This document shows positions 17,159 through 25,921 of a stretch of DNA of 44,249 nt, piece by piece. The translations under genes were made by a program, and so were the position numbers. The stretch comes from Vibrionaceae bacterium (GTDB lineage: Bacteria > Pseudomonadota > Gammaproteobacteria > Enterobacterales > Vibrionaceae), in NCBI GenBank assembly GCA_018222805.1, contig JAAEZQ010000026.1, forward strand, positions 1 through 44,249. Reading direction: 5' to 3'. A model generated the notes under the pieces. That model saw only the letters and a list, made by a program, of their open reading frames with translations. It did not search any database and was not told the DNA's origin. Every line of letters begins with the position of its first letter. Within the stretch, counting starts at the first letter, position 1.

Positions 17159-17950
17159 TTAACCGTTGGTGCTTTCAAAGATTTTATCGGCCGAAGCTGC
17201 AACAAAACCCGGATATAACTCACCATTTACCATTGAGTAGCGTTTAGCAAACTCGTAGAAACCACCCGGAATGATCTCAGAGCCTTCGGTAAAGCTAACT
17301 GGCACTTTATCCGCCATGGTTGAAGACTGCTCAAGCAAAACTTCAGGAGAGCCTTTAACTTCACCACCAGACTCGTTAATCACAAATCCAGATTGGCGTA
17401 AGTGATCATTCACTTGCTTCACTTCATCATGTTGGTTCAATTGATTTACGCTGACCGTGAAGTGGTTAGCGCCGTATCCATGAGCCGCCAACCAGGCCGC
17501 ATATTCACTCTCTTTCGCCAATGTCTGGTAATCTGCAAAACTGAGATCCCATAAGCGACCGCCATGTAAAAATGCGCTATCTGTGAGCTTATCCGCATCC
17601 ACTTGCGCCGCCAGCTTAGCGACTATCTCTTGTAGCTCTGGCGAACACTCTTCTACTTTTAGCTCACTGATGAACACTTTAGGTTGCTTTGGATCTGGGT
17701 GCTCATAGTGCTTCGCGACCAATTTTTTGCTCTCAAAGACGTAATCACCACACGCCTTATAGCCAATCTCCAAAAACGGCTTGGCCAGAGTTTCAATGCC
17801 AAGCGGTTCAACATTGAATGTGCGTAAAGCAATATGATCATTAATCAGAGGCTCATCTTCCTGAAGAAGTTGATGAACTTTAGCAGCAGAGGGGCAAAGA
17901 CGCTGAATATAGTCTTGCCATAAAGATTTAAATAACACATCAGGGGTCAT
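17159..17950 (-). CDS. DUF1338 protein, 2-oxoadipate dioxygenase/decarboxylase-like
   Basis: A 263-residue DUF1338 protein. The family includes HglS (YdcJ), an Fe(II)-dependent enzyme turning 2-oxoadipate into D-2-hydroxyglutarate in lysine breakdown. Characterised HglS is much longer (over 400 residues), so this short form may act on another 2-oxo acid. Candidate metal ligands are the His in LINDHIALRTFN (about residue 38) and the His in GYGANHFTVSVNQL (about 166), with a later Glu. It is on the same strand as astD, which ends 223 bp upstream, but with a terminator-like hairpin between. The neighbouring ast genes hint at amino-acid catabolism, but substrate is not established. Confidence 0.72.
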   Translation of the reverse strand: MTPDVLFKSLWQDYIQRLCPSAAKVHQLLQEDEPLINDHIALRTFNVEPLGIETLAKPFLEIGYKACGDYVFESKKLVAKHYEHPDPKQPKVFISELKVEECSPELQEIVAKLAAQVDADKLTDSAFLHGGRLWDLSFADYQTLAKESEYAAWLAAHGYGANHFTVSVNQLNQHDEVKQVNDHLRQSGFVINESGGEVKGSPEVLLEQSSTMADKVPVSFTEGSEIIPGGFYEFAKRYSMVNGELYPGFVAASADKIFESTNG

Positions 17951-18136
17951 AACGGCTCCTTGTTACGAGATGTAGGGTAAGAATGTTGGCGGCTCGTTCA
18001 CAGCCCTAAAGCTGTCCAGAATAATGAACGAGCAGCCCAACCTGTGATGAAATATCAGTCAGTCACACACTCATTTCTAATTGTTCGTATGCCGACCTCA
18101 TTAAGACTCCATACTTTAATGATGCGTCGACAAACC

Positions 18137-18161
18137 GAGCCACGATGCACCGACGTGGCTC
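18137..18161 (-). terminator. Possible terminator of the ast genes
   Basis: Perfect 8 bp stem GAGCCACG / CGTGGCTC with a 9 nt loop, 12 bp past the astD stop. The following minus-strand sequence (GGTTTGT) is only weakly T-rich, so the hairpin may instead protect mRNA ends. Confidence 0.5.
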
Positions 18162-18173
18162 TATTGTTGAAAC

Positions 18174-19631
18174 TTAAAGCGTTACACCAGGACTCAGTGT
18201 CGCAGGCAATAGTGTTTCATCACCTTCCATTGATGCCATTGGGTAAGCACAGTAGTCAGCCGCGTAGTATGCGCTTGGACGAAGGTTACCTGATGCACCA
18301 GGGCCACCAAACGGCGCATCACCACTTGCACCGGTCAATTGACGGTTGCGGTTTACAATACCAGCACGAATGTGGTCAACGAAGTATTCCCACTCTTGGT
18401 CATCAGTTGAAACCAAACCCGCAGACAAACCAAAACGTGTATCGTTTGCCAGTTTCACTGCTTTTTCCAAACCTTCGTAGCGCACAACTTGCAGTAGTGG
18501 ACCGAAGTACTCTTCATCTGGCAGCTCAGCAATGTTCGTGACATCGATAATGCCTGGTGAAACAAATGCCGCTTCACCCGCTTTGGCTTCGATCAAGCTC
18601 TCGCCACCTAAAGACTGAAGGTTTGCTTGCGCATCTAGAATAAACTTCGCCGCTGCCACAGAAATTTGTGGCCCCATAAATGGTGCTGGCTCAGCAAATG
18701 GCTGGTCTACGCGAATCTTATTCGTCGCTTCAACCAACTTAGTGATTAGCGCATCGCCTTTCTCACCAAGTGGCACATACAGACGGCGTGCACATGTACA
18801 ACGCTGACCTGCACTAATGAAAGCAGATTGAATAATGGTGTAAACCGTTGCGTCTAAATCGCCGTAGTTATCAGAGATAACCATTGGGTTGTTACCGCCC
18901 ATTTCTAGCGCTAACATTTTGCCAGGTTGACCTGCAAATTGGCGGTGTAGAATATGACCTGTGTTTGCACTACCGGTAAATAGCACACCGTCGATGCCTT
19001 TCGCATCTGCTAGGGCAATACCCGTCTCTTTCGCGCCTTGAACCAGGTTAATCACACCTTTCGGCAGACCTGCTTCTTCCCACAGTTTCATCGCAATCTC
19101 GCCTGTCCAAGGCGTTTGCTCTGATGGTTTGAATACCACAGTATTACCAGCTAAAAGAGCAGGAACAATGTGACCATTTGGCAGATGACCTGGGAAGTTG
19201 TATGGGCCAAACACAGCCATGACACCTAAAGGACGATGACGGAGAACAATTTGGTTACCCGCCGCTTCACGCGTTGCTTCACCAGTACGCTCATGGTAAG
19301 CGCGGATTGAAATTGCGATTTTACCTGCCATTGCCGCCGCTTCTGTGCGGGTTTCCCAAATTGGTTTACCCGTTTCTTTCGCGATAACTTCAGCAATTTT
19401 TTCGCTGTTTTCTTTCACTTTTTCTGCAAAAGCCAGCACGATTGCTTCACGCTCTGCAAATGGACGATTTTTCCAGTCAATAAAAGCAGCACGAGCCGCT
19501 GCTACCGCTTGGTTAACTTGCTCAGCTGTCGCACCTTTGCCGTGCCAAATCACTTCCTGGTTGTATGGAGACAGTGATGTAAACTCTTCACCCTGACCCT
19601 GTACCCATTCACCTGCAATCCAATGTGTCAT
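18174..19631 (-). CDS. astD: N-succinylglutamate 5-semialdehyde dehydrogenase
   Basis: NAD+-dependent aldehyde dehydrogenase, fourth step of the arginine succinyltransferase (AST) pathway, oxidising succinylglutamate semialdehyde to succinylglutamate. It has 485 residues (E. coli 492). The catalytic residues are in ALEMGGNNP (general-base Glu) and [15 protein letters not shown] (nucleophilic Cys). The start [17 protein letters not shown] matches the family. It is the last gene of astC-astA-astD, 28 bp after astA. astB and astE, needed for a full pathway, are not in the window. Confidence 0.95.
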   Translation of the reverse strand: MTHWIAGEWVQGQGEEFTSLSPYNQEVIWHGKGATAEQVNQAVAAARAAFIDWKNRPFAEREAIVLAFAEKVKENSEKIAEVIAKETGKPIWETRTEAAAMAGKIAISIRAYHERTGEATREAAGNQIVLRHRPLGVMAVFGPYNFPGHLPNGHIVPALLAGNTVVFKPSEQTPWTGEIAMKLWEEAGLPKGVINLVQGAKETGIALADAKGIDGVLFTGSANTGHILHRQFAGQPGKMLALEMGGNNPMVISDNYGDLDATVYTIIQSAFISAGQRCTCARRLYVPLGEKGDALITKLVEATNKIRVDQPFAEPAPFMGPQISVAAAKFILDAQANLQSLGGESLIEAKAGEAAFVSPGIIDVTNIAELPDEEYFGPLLQVVRYEGLEKAVKLANDTRFGLSAGLVSTDDQEWEYFVDHIRAGIVNRNRQLTGASGDAPFGGPGASGNLRPSAYYAADYCAYPMASMEGDETLLPATLSPGVTL

Positions 19632-19659
19632 TGTTACTATCCTTAAATTCTGTCGTCTG

Positions 19660-20679
19660 TTACTGCGGTAGAAGGCGAACGAAGTCCCCTTCCTCGACTA
19701 AAAGTGCATCGGCAAGTTCTGGTGCTAGCACAACACTCTGTGTTTCAGGGTCATACGCTGCTTTTGCTGCTGCGGCACGGAAGTTCTCGAATGATGCGTT
19801 ACACATCAGGAAGTCTTGCGTGCTGTTATGCGCTGCGATTTTTACGCGAGCACGGAACGAGTGGCGCACAGATTCCACATTACGCAGGTCACACTCTACC
19901 GTTGGGCCTGCATCAAAAATATCGACGTAACCACGGTTCGTAAAACCTTCACGCTCCAGTAACTTCAGTGCCGGACGCGTGTTGTCATGTACCTGACCAA
20001 TAACCGCTTGTGCTTCTGGGCTTAGTAAGTTGATATAGATTGGCAGCTTAGGCATTAAGTCTGCGATAAAGCCTTTCTTGCCAATACCAGTCAGGTAATC
20101 TGCAAGAGTGAAATCAATCGAGAAGAAGTGCTCTTGCAACCATTGCCAGAATGGTGAATTACCATTTGCGTCAGAGACTCCACGCATCTCAGCAAAAATA
20201 GTTTCCGAGAAGCGCTCTGGATGCTCAGCCATCATTAAGAAACGGCACTTAGACATCAGACGGCCATTTAGGCCCTTGCGGTATTTCTCACGCAAGAAAA
20301 GAGTACAGATTTCGCTGTTACCCGTGTAGTTATTACCAAACGTCAATAACTTCACTACATTGTTTACACCTAATTTTGGCGATGAGTGAACCACTTTACT
20401 AATGTGGTAAGAATAGAAAGGTACATCCCAGCCAATAGATGCTTCGATTCCGGTCGTACCTGCAACTTCACCCGTTTCAGAGTCGAAGCCGACCATTAGG
20501 TAGCCTTCATCACCCGGTTCGTTAACGTCCGGTTTACCAAAGCTGTACTCTGAATGTTTGATTCGATTAGTTAACAGTTCTTCGTTAACCGGTAGAGATG
20601 TAAATCCGTGACCAGATTCAACTGCACAAGTGTGCAACGAGTCATAATCTGCCATCGCGATTGGGCGAACTACTAGCAT
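19660..20679 (-). CDS. astA: Arginine N-succinyltransferase
   Basis: First step of the AST pathway: succinyl-CoA plus L-arginine gives N2-succinylarginine. Start at 20679 ([20 protein letters not shown]), with GGAGGGAG just upstream. An in-frame ATG 7 codons earlier lacks this. It has 339 residues (E. coli 344). GNAT-like features and the family pieces [34 protein letters not shown] and ILFAEMRG-like FAEMRGVSD are seen. It lies between astC (110 bp upstream, with hairpins in the gap) and astD (28 bp downstream). Confidence 0.95.
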   Translation of the reverse strand: MLVVRPIAMADYDSLHTCAVESGHGFTSLPVNEELLTNRIKHSEYSFGKPDVNEPGDEGYLMVGFDSETGEVAGTTGIEASIGWDVPFYSYHISKVVHSSPKLGVNNVVKLLTFGNNYTGNSEICTLFLREKYRKGLNGRLMSKCRFLMMAEHPERFSETIFAEMRGVSDANGNSPFWQWLQEHFFSIDFTLADYLTGIGKKGFIADLMPKLPIYINLLSPEAQAVIGQVHDNTRPALKLLEREGFTNRGYVDIFDAGPTVECDLRNVESVRHSFRARVKIAAHNSTQDFLMCNASFENFRAAAAKAAYDPETQSVVLAPELADALLVEEGDFVRLLPQ

Positions 20680-20706
20680 CAATACTCCCTCCAGATGCAA
20701 GAGAAT

Positions 20707-20756
20707 CCTAAATGTATTTTAGGAAAAGTTCCCCCGTCAGAAATCCTTAACGGGGG
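20707..20756 (-). other. Hairpin pair in the astC-astA spacer
   Basis: On the minus strand, ACCCCCGT / ACGGGGG (arms at 20750-20756 and 20731-20737) is followed by AACTTTT, then by a second hairpin CCTAAA / TTTAGG (20707-20723) right before the astA ribosome binding site. The first looks like a weak terminator and could lower expression of astA-astD relative to astC, or stabilise a processed end. The effect is inferred. Confidence 0.5.
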
Positions 20757-20789
20757 TTATTACGTTGACGTTTATTCTGTTGTATCGGC

Positions 20790-22001
20790 TTACACTAAAG
20801 TTGCGATAGCTTTATCTAGTTTCGCCAAGCCTTCTTCAATTTCTTGTTGTGTAATCACCAGTGATGGTGTGAAGCGAACGACGTTAGCGCCAGCAATCAG
20901 TACCAGCAGACCTTCTTTACCCGCAGCAACCAATACATCACGCGCACGACCTTTCCATTCTTCATTCAGTGCCGCACCTAGTAATAGCCCTTTACCACGC
21001 ACTTCTGAGAAGATGTTGTATTTTGCGTTGATCGCTTCCAAACCTTCACGGAACATCGCTTCACGCTCAAGAACGCCAGCCAACGTTTCAGGCTTAGTTA
21101 CTTCGTTTACCACCGCTTCTGCTACTGCACATGCCAGTGGGTTACCACCGTATGTTGAACCGTGAGTACCGACTTTCAGGTGCTCAGCCAGTTTTGCCGT
21201 CGTTAGCATTGCGCCGATAGGGAAACCACCACCTAGTGATTTCGCAGTGCTTAGAATATCTGGTGTGATACCAAGACCTTGGTACGCGTAGAAGTGACCT
21301 GTACGGCCGTTACCTGTTTGAACTTCATCAAAAATCAACAGTGCGTTGTGCTTATCACACAGTTCACGTACTGCTTGAGCGAATTCTGGTGTTGGTGGCA
21401 CGATACCGCCTTCACCTTGCAGTGGCTCCATCATCACTGCACAAGTACGGTCAGAGATGTGTGCTTGTAGTGCTTCAATATCGTTATATGGTAGGTGTGT
21501 TACGTCACCCGGCTTAGGACCAAAACCATCAGAGTAAGCTTCTTGACCACCAACCGTTACTGTAAAGAACGTACGGCCGTGAAAACCTTGTTTGAATGCG
21601 ATGATTTCAGATTTTTCTGGACCATGTACATCCGCAGCATAACGACGAGCCAGTTTTAATGCTGCTTCGTTCGCTTCTGCGCCAGAGTTCGCGAAGAAAA
21701 CGCGTTCAGCAAAGCTCAATTCTGTCAGCGTCTTCGCCAGACGAAGAGCAGGCTCGTTAGTCATCACGTTACTTAGATGCCAAAGCTTATTGCCTTGTTC
21801 AGTCAACGCTTCCACCATCGCAGGGTGACAATGACCCAGACAGCTCACCGCAATACCACCAGCAAAGTCGATGTATTCATTACCTTCCTGATCCCAAATA
21901 CGTGAACCTTTACCTTTCACCGGGATCATTTCCATTGGGTTATAACAAGGTACCATCACCTCATCGAATAAACCGCGCTCTACTTTAATTTCCGTTGTCA
22001 T
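20790..22001 (-). CDS. astC: Acetylornithine / succinylornithine aminotransferase
   Basis: PLP-dependent class III aminotransferase, third step of the AST pathway and, in its ArgD role, of arginine synthesis. It has 403 residues. The PLP lysine is in [18 protein letters not shown], with the Asp that contacts the ring nitrogen in [20 protein letters not shown] and [19 protein letters not shown] for phosphate binding. Sequence alone does not separate AstC from ArgD. The downstream astA and astD favour a catabolic role, but vibrios often use one enzyme for both and may annotate it argD. First gene of the unit, with candidate ArgR sites upstream. Confidence 0.92.
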   Translation of the reverse strand: MTTEIKVERGLFDEVMVPCYNPMEMIPVKGKGSRIWDQEGNEYIDFAGGIAVSCLGHCHPAMVEALTEQGNKLWHLSNVMTNEPALRLAKTLTELSFAERVFFANSGAEANEAALKLARRYAADVHGPEKSEIIAFKQGFHGRTFFTVTVGGQEAYSDGFGPKPGDVTHLPYNDIEALQAHISDRTCAVMMEPLQGEGGIVPPTPEFAQAVRELCDKHNALLIFDEVQTGNGRTGHFYAYQGLGITPDILSTAKSLGGGFPIGAMLTTAKLAEHLKVGTHGSTYGGNPLACAVAEAVVNEVTKPETLAGVLEREAMFREGLEAINAKYNIFSEVRGKGLLLGAALNEEWKGRARDVLVAAGKEGLLVLIAGANVVRFTPSLVITQQEIEEGLAKLDKAIATLV

Positions 22002-22362
22002 CGCACATTCCTTCTTAATACCGCATGCTTAGCAGATAAGCGAACTTAATCGGTTCCCTTTACCAGCAAATAATGTTTTGCATTTAAGCTATCGCGGCAT
22101 TGTATTTACATTCAATTAACCATTTCAATAGTGATTTATTCTTTTTACGTTAAATTAAAACTGCCAATAATCACCGCTCGTGATTATTTATGCATGAAGA
22201 AACAAAAATAGAGAAGAATTTTTTTATAAAAGGTAAGTAATACAGGGGGTAGAAGGTGAAAAAAGAAATGAATAAGTGGAGGTTGAATAGTGAAACGCAT
22301 AGTTTTGCAATACACTCACACCGCCTGAAAGATGAATTATTTGTTAAAAAAAGTGATCAAGA
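22002..22362. promoter_or_regulatory. astC-pabA intergenic region with candidate ArgR sites and inverted repeat
   Basis: This 361 bp AT-rich gap should hold the astC promoter. Two ARG-box-like 14-mers are seen: TGTATTTACATTCA (22101-22114; 9 of 10 half-site matches to TGAAT-N4-ATTCA) and TGATTATTTATGCA (22181-22194; 8 of 10). Overlapping the second is a perfect 9 bp inverted repeat, AATAATCAC / GTGATTATT around CGCTC (22166-22188). I found no clear sigma-54 or sigma-70 promoter. A 49-codon plus-strand reading frame begins at 22256. Three GATC sites crowd 22355-22369. Confidence 0.45.
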
Positions 22363-22950
22363 TCAGATCATCTCACGCGCAAGAAAGTTTGCCAGCAGTT
22401 CATGACCCTGTTCTGTTTTGATAGATTCTGGATGAAATTGCACCGCATCAATGGGCAAAGTCTTATGTTGGTAACCCATAATTTCATCCATACTGCCGTC
22501 CGCCAGTTCTGTCCAAGCGGTTAGTTCAAACACATCCGGCAGTGTCCCATTCTCCACAACAAGGGAATGGTAGCGTGTCACGGTAAGAGGATTATTGAGG
22601 TTTTTAAACACACTGCGGCCATTGTGGCGTATTGGAGAGGTTTTACCATGCATGACTTGTCGCGCACGTACCACGTTACCACCAAATGCCTGAGCAATCG
22701 CTTGGTGTCCCAAACACACGCCGAGAATAGGTAGCTTACCCGCAAAGTGTGTAATCGCCTGTAACGAAATGCCCGCTTCGTTTGGCGTACAAGGACCTGG
22801 AGAGATGACTAAGTGAGTCGGATTAAGTGCTTCAATCCCCTGAATATCGATTTCGTCATTGCGCACCACCTTTACCTCTGCGCCAAGTTCGCAAAAATAC
22901 TGATAAAGGTTATAAGTGAAAGAGTCGTAGTTATCGATGATCAACAACAT
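22363..22950 (-). CDS. pabA: Aminodeoxychorismate synthase glutamine amidotransferase subunit
   Basis: Class I glutamine amidotransferase that supplies ammonia to PabB for 4-amino-4-deoxychorismate in folate synthesis. It may also serve anthranilate synthase. The triad is clear: Cys in [15 protein letters not shown] (about Cys79) and His-Glu in [14 protein letters not shown] (about His168 and Glu170). The oxyanion loop is [13 protein letters not shown]. It has 195 residues (E. coli 187). The start [19 protein letters not shown] matches the family, but the ribosome binding site is weak. E. coli has the same argD-pabA neighbourship. Confidence 0.95.
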   Translation of the reverse strand: MLLIIDNYDSFTYNLYQYFCELGAEVKVVRNDEIDIQGIEALNPTHLVISPGPCTPNEAGISLQAITHFAGKLPILGVCLGHQAIAQAFGGNVVRARQVMHGKTSPIRHNGRSVFKNLNNPLTVTRYHSLVVENGTLPDVFELTAWTELADGSMDEIMGYQHKTLPIDAVQFHPESIKTEQGHELLANFLAREMI

Positions 22951-23114
22951 AAGGTGTCGCTTGCTCCCAATCCGTTTGGCATTACCGTCTCAACCACACT
23001 TTTGTGATATATGGAGGGCGGTATTTTGCAACACCAAACCAGAAAGGCAAGTTTTTACTGAATAAAAAGCCCGTATAAACTGATGCGCGAAAACTATTCA
23101 CGGCTAAAAGATAG

Positions 23115-23142
23115 AAAAAAGCTCCGTATGACGGAGCTTTTT
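23115..23142 (-). terminator. Terminator of trpS
   Basis: Stem AAAAAGCTCCGT / ACGGAGCTTTTT with an ATG loop, 27 bp after the trpS stop; on the minus strand it ends in TTTTTTC. It separates trpS from pabA. Confidence 0.92.
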
Positions 23143-23168
23143 AACATACTTAATGCGTATCTCGATGG

Positions 23169-24185
23169 TTATGGGCGAGTCACAAAACCTACCGCTGCGT
23201 AAGCTTTCTTCAGCGTTTCTGCTGCGCGAGACGATGCTTTTTCTGCGCCTTGCTTCATCACTTCATCCATATAAGCGCGATCGGCACGAATACGGTGGTA
23301 TTCAGCCTGAATTGGCTCAAGCATAGCGACAACCGCTTCACCTACGTCTTTCTTGAACGGACCGTACATTTCTACGCCTTTGTACTTCGCTTCGATTTCT
23401 TCAAAGCTCATGCCCGTCGCCGCTGAGTACAAGCCCATCAGGTTTGCGATACCCGCTTTATTCTCAATGTCATGACGGATGCTCGGTGGCGTTTCAGTAT
23501 CCGTTTGAGCCTTATTGATCTTCTTAATGATCGATTTAGGCTCTTCAAGCAGAGTGATAACATTCTTACGGTTATCATCTGACTTAGACATCTTCTTCGT
23601 CGCATCCTGAAGGCTCATTACACGCGCGTTAACCGTTGGAATATAAGGCTCAGGAACGGTGAAGATTGGGCTCTCTGGCGAGTAGATATTGTTGAAACGC
23701 GTTGCGATATCACGCGCAAGTTCCAGGTGCTGCTTCTGATCGCTACCTACAGGCACTTGATGCGCACCATAAAGCAGGATATCTGCCGCCATCAATACTG
23801 GGTAATCAAATAGGCCGACGTTTACGTCATTCGCATAACGAGCCGATTTGTCTTTAAACTGAGTCATACGGCTCAGCTCACCCATCTGAGTGTAACAGTT
23901 AAGAAGCCAACCAAGTTGAGCATGCTCTGGTACGTGTGACTGAACGAATAGCGTGCTCTTCTTAGGGTCAACACCCACTGCCAGACAGATCGCCAGTGCA
24001 TCCAGAGTTGCTTCATGCAGCGCTTTCGGGTCCTGACGAACCGTAATCGCATGAAGGTCTACCACACAATATTGGCAATCATAATCGTCTTGCATCTGGT
24101 GCCATTGACGTAGAGCACCCAAGTAGTTACCGATACTTAGTTCACCTGAAGGTTGAACACCACTCAATACAATGGGTTTGCTCAT
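23169..24185 (-). CDS. trpS: Tryptophanyl-tRNA synthetase
   Basis: Class I aminoacyl-tRNA synthetase charging tRNA-Trp. It has 338 residues (E. coli 334). The HIGH-like motif is [12 protein letters not shown] (about residues 14-25), the KMSKS loop is [13 protein letters not shown] (about 195), and [19 protein letters not shown] is the typical middle segment. RBS AAAGGA lies 9 bp before the ATG. It lies downstream of gph as in E. coli, but a hairpin terminator occupies the gap, so trpS may be transcribed partly on its own. Confidence 0.97.
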   Translation of the reverse strand: MSKPIVLSGVQPSGELSIGNYLGALRQWHQMQDDYDCQYCVVDLHAITVRQDPKALHEATLDALAICLAVGVDPKKSTLFVQSHVPEHAQLGWLLNCYTQMGELSRMTQFKDKSARYANDVNVGLFDYPVLMAADILLYGAHQVPVGSDQKQHLELARDIATRFNNIYSPESPIFTVPEPYIPTVNARVMSLQDATKKMSKSDDNRKNVITLLEEPKSIIKKINKAQTDTETPPSIRHDIENKAGIANLMGLYSAATGMSFEEIEAKYKGVEMYGPFKKDVGEAVVAMLEPIQAEYHRIRADRAYMDEVMKQGAEKASSRAAETLKKAYAAVGFVTRP

Positions 24186-24220
24186 TAGAATGATTCCTTT
24201 GACTTCTTAATCTAATTAAA

Positions 24221-24251
24221 TGAAAAACCGCGCACTTTTTGATGCACGGTT
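24221..24251 (-). terminator. Terminator or attenuator between gph and trpS
   Basis: On the minus strand AACCGTGC / GCGCGGTT (one G-U pair) with a 10 nt loop is followed by TTTTTC. It lies only 35 bp before the trpS ATG, which leaves little room for a separate trpS promoter downstream. Read-through or attenuation is therefore possible. Confidence 0.75.
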
Positions 24252-24299
24252 AGCTCAGTGTACTCATTAACAAGTATTTTGGAAGATTTTTTGTCACGC

Positions 24300-24986
24300 T
24301 TATGCAGAAACGGCGACAACTTCCAATATTTCCGACAGCTTGTCTGCGACAAAGTCCGGATTTGATGCCGAAATTGGCTCACCATGGTTATAACCGTAGG
24401 TTAAACCAAATGATGTACAGCCTGCGTTTTTCGCCGCAAGGATATCGTTTTTCGAGTCCCCGACCATCAACATTTCACCCGGTTGAACCTGATGTTTTTC
24501 CATTAACCAGTTCAGTGCCACTGGGTTTGGTTTTTTCTCAGGGAAAGCATCACCGCCTAACACATCGACAAAGTATTGGGCAATGCCGTGTTGTTCCAGG
24601 ATATGCGGTACGAACTTAGAAGGTTTGTTTGTTACAACAGCAAGGGTAAAGCCTGCTTGATGTAACTCTGCCAGCGTCTCTTTTACTGTTGGGTAAAGGT
24701 GGCTCAGCTTATGACCGCTCTGCTCATAAAAATCATCGAACAGCTCTCGCGCTTCTGCGCGCAACTCATCACTCAGGTCTGGATTGATGGTCAGACTTTG
24801 ACTAAGTGAGCGACCAATTAGCACATCTGCGCCATTCCCGACATAGTCACGAACTTGCTCTATTGATACCGATGGGTAACCGAGTGCCTGTACGGCTTGA
24901 TCAGCCGCAATGGCCAAATCAGGTACACTATCAAGCAAAGTGCCATCCAGATCAAAGGCGATGAATTTTATAGATTGTTGAGTCAT
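24300..24986 (-). CDS. gph: Phosphoglycolate phosphatase
   Basis: HAD-superfamily phosphatase that clears 2-phosphoglycolate formed during repair of DNA ends. The start at 24986 (MTQQSIKFIAFDLDGTLLDS) has AGGA 5 bp upstream and is preferred to an ATG 5 codons earlier; this gives 228 residues. Motifs: FDLDGTLLDS (nucleophile Asp), LAVVTNKPSKF (motif II), KKPNP (motif III Lys) and MLMVGDSKNDI (motif IV Asp pair). In E. coli gph follows dam and rpe. Here rlmB and its terminator lie immediately upstream instead. Confidence 0.95.
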   Translation of the reverse strand: MTQQSIKFIAFDLDGTLLDSVPDLAIAADQAVQALGYPSVSIEQVRDYVGNGADVLIGRSLSQSLTINPDLSDELRAEARELFDDFYEQSGHKLSHLYPTVKETLAELHQAGFTLAVVTNKPSKFVPHILEQHGIAQYFVDVLGGDAFPEKKPNPVALNWLMEKHQVQPGEMLMVGDSKNDILAAKNAGCTSFGLTYGYNHGEPISASNPDFVADKLSEILEVVAVSA

Positions 24987-25006
24987 AACTTTCCTACGCA
25001 TGAGCT

Positions 25007-25035
25007 AAAAACAACAAAGGATGGTTGCCCATCCT
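25007..25035 (-). terminator. Terminator of the nsrR-rnr-rlmB unit
   Basis: On the minus strand, stem AGGATGG / CCATCCT with a GCAA tetraloop, then TTGTTGTTTTT. It lies 44 bp after the rlmB stop and only about 20 bp before the gph start codon, so gph needs read-through or a promoter overlapping the hairpin. Confidence 0.85.
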
Positions 25036-25078
25036 GAGTTTTGGTCATTGTCACTGACCTTTAAAGTTGGTACTGCGC

Positions 25079-25822
25079 CTATTTTGAGGCTAGTCGCTGA
25101 CGGACCGCTTCAAACAAACAGATACCTGACGCTACCGACACATTCAGGCTTGATACACTACCTGCCATTGGGATTTTAATCAAATCATCGCAGGTTTCAC
25201 GTGTCAAGCGGCGCATACCATCGCCTTCTGCGCCCATGACAATCGCCAGAGGTCCTGTCAGTTTCGCTTGGTAAATATCGTGTGTCGCTTCACCAGCAGT
25301 ACCAACAAACCAGATGCCTTGCTCTTGCAGCGTACGCATCGTGCGAGCTAGGTTGGTCACTCGGATCAATGGCACCACTTCAGCAGCCCCACACGCGACC
25401 TTGCTTACCGTTGCGTTCATTGGTGCCGAGCGATCTTTTGGCACAATAATAGCCGCAACGCCAGCCGCATCGGCATTACGCAGACACGCGCCAAGATTGT
25501 GTGGATCAGTGACACCATCCAGCACTAATAAAAGCGGTGATTCATGTTTAGCTAAAATCGCATCAATGTCATTTTCATTCAGCTGCTTCGCGGCTTTTAC
25601 GCGTGCGATGATGCCTTGGTGGTTCGCACCTTGCGCTTTATCATCCAAGGTCTTACGTGTCATTTGCTGAATGGAAACGCCACATACCTGTAAATCGTTC
25701 AGGATTGGCATTAAACGATCATCTTGACGCCCTTTTAGCACGTACGCTTCGATAAATCGTTCTGGTTCACGTTCCAATACCGCTTTCACGGCGTGAATAC
25801 CGTAAATAAAATCGTTACTCAT
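25079..25822 (-). CDS. rlmB: 23S rRNA (guanosine-2'-O-)-methyltransferase RlmB
   Basis: SpoU-class SAM-dependent enzyme that methylates the ribose of G2251 in 23S rRNA, in the P loop of the peptidyl transferase centre. It has 247 residues (E. coli 243). An N-terminal L30e-like substrate-binding domain ([19 protein letters not shown]) leads to the knotted SPOUT domain with motif 1 [17 protein letters not shown], motif 2 [17 protein letters not shown] and motif 3 [18 protein letters not shown]. It is the third gene after nsrR and rnr, as in E. coli, about 100 bp after rnr. A hairpin (AGCCAGTC / GACTGGCT, 25887-25914) lies in that gap. Confidence 0.97.
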   Translation of the reverse strand: MSNDFIYGIHAVKAVLEREPERFIEAYVLKGRQDDRLMPILNDLQVCGVSIQQMTRKTLDDKAQGANHQGIIARVKAAKQLNENDIDAILAKHESPLLLVLDGVTDPHNLGACLRNADAAGVAAIIVPKDRSAPMNATVSKVACGAAEVVPLIRVTNLARTMRTLQEQGIWFVGTAGEATHDIYQAKLTGPLAIVMGAEGDGMRRLTRETCDDLIKIPMAGSVSSLNVSVASGICLFEAVRQRLASK

Positions 25823-25921
25823 TATTTAACCTGTTGTTCTGATGACACCAATCGGAATCAATCTCATAAGTTGGTATCAATGCCTTAGCCAGTCCAGCAA
25901 CCACCAGACTGGCTATTCAGC

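Noticed and set aside
25845..25914. Terminator between rnr and rlmB
   Set aside because: The hairpin AGCCAGTC / GACTGGCT is real but has no T-run, and the conserved nsrR-rnr-rlmB order argues for read-through.
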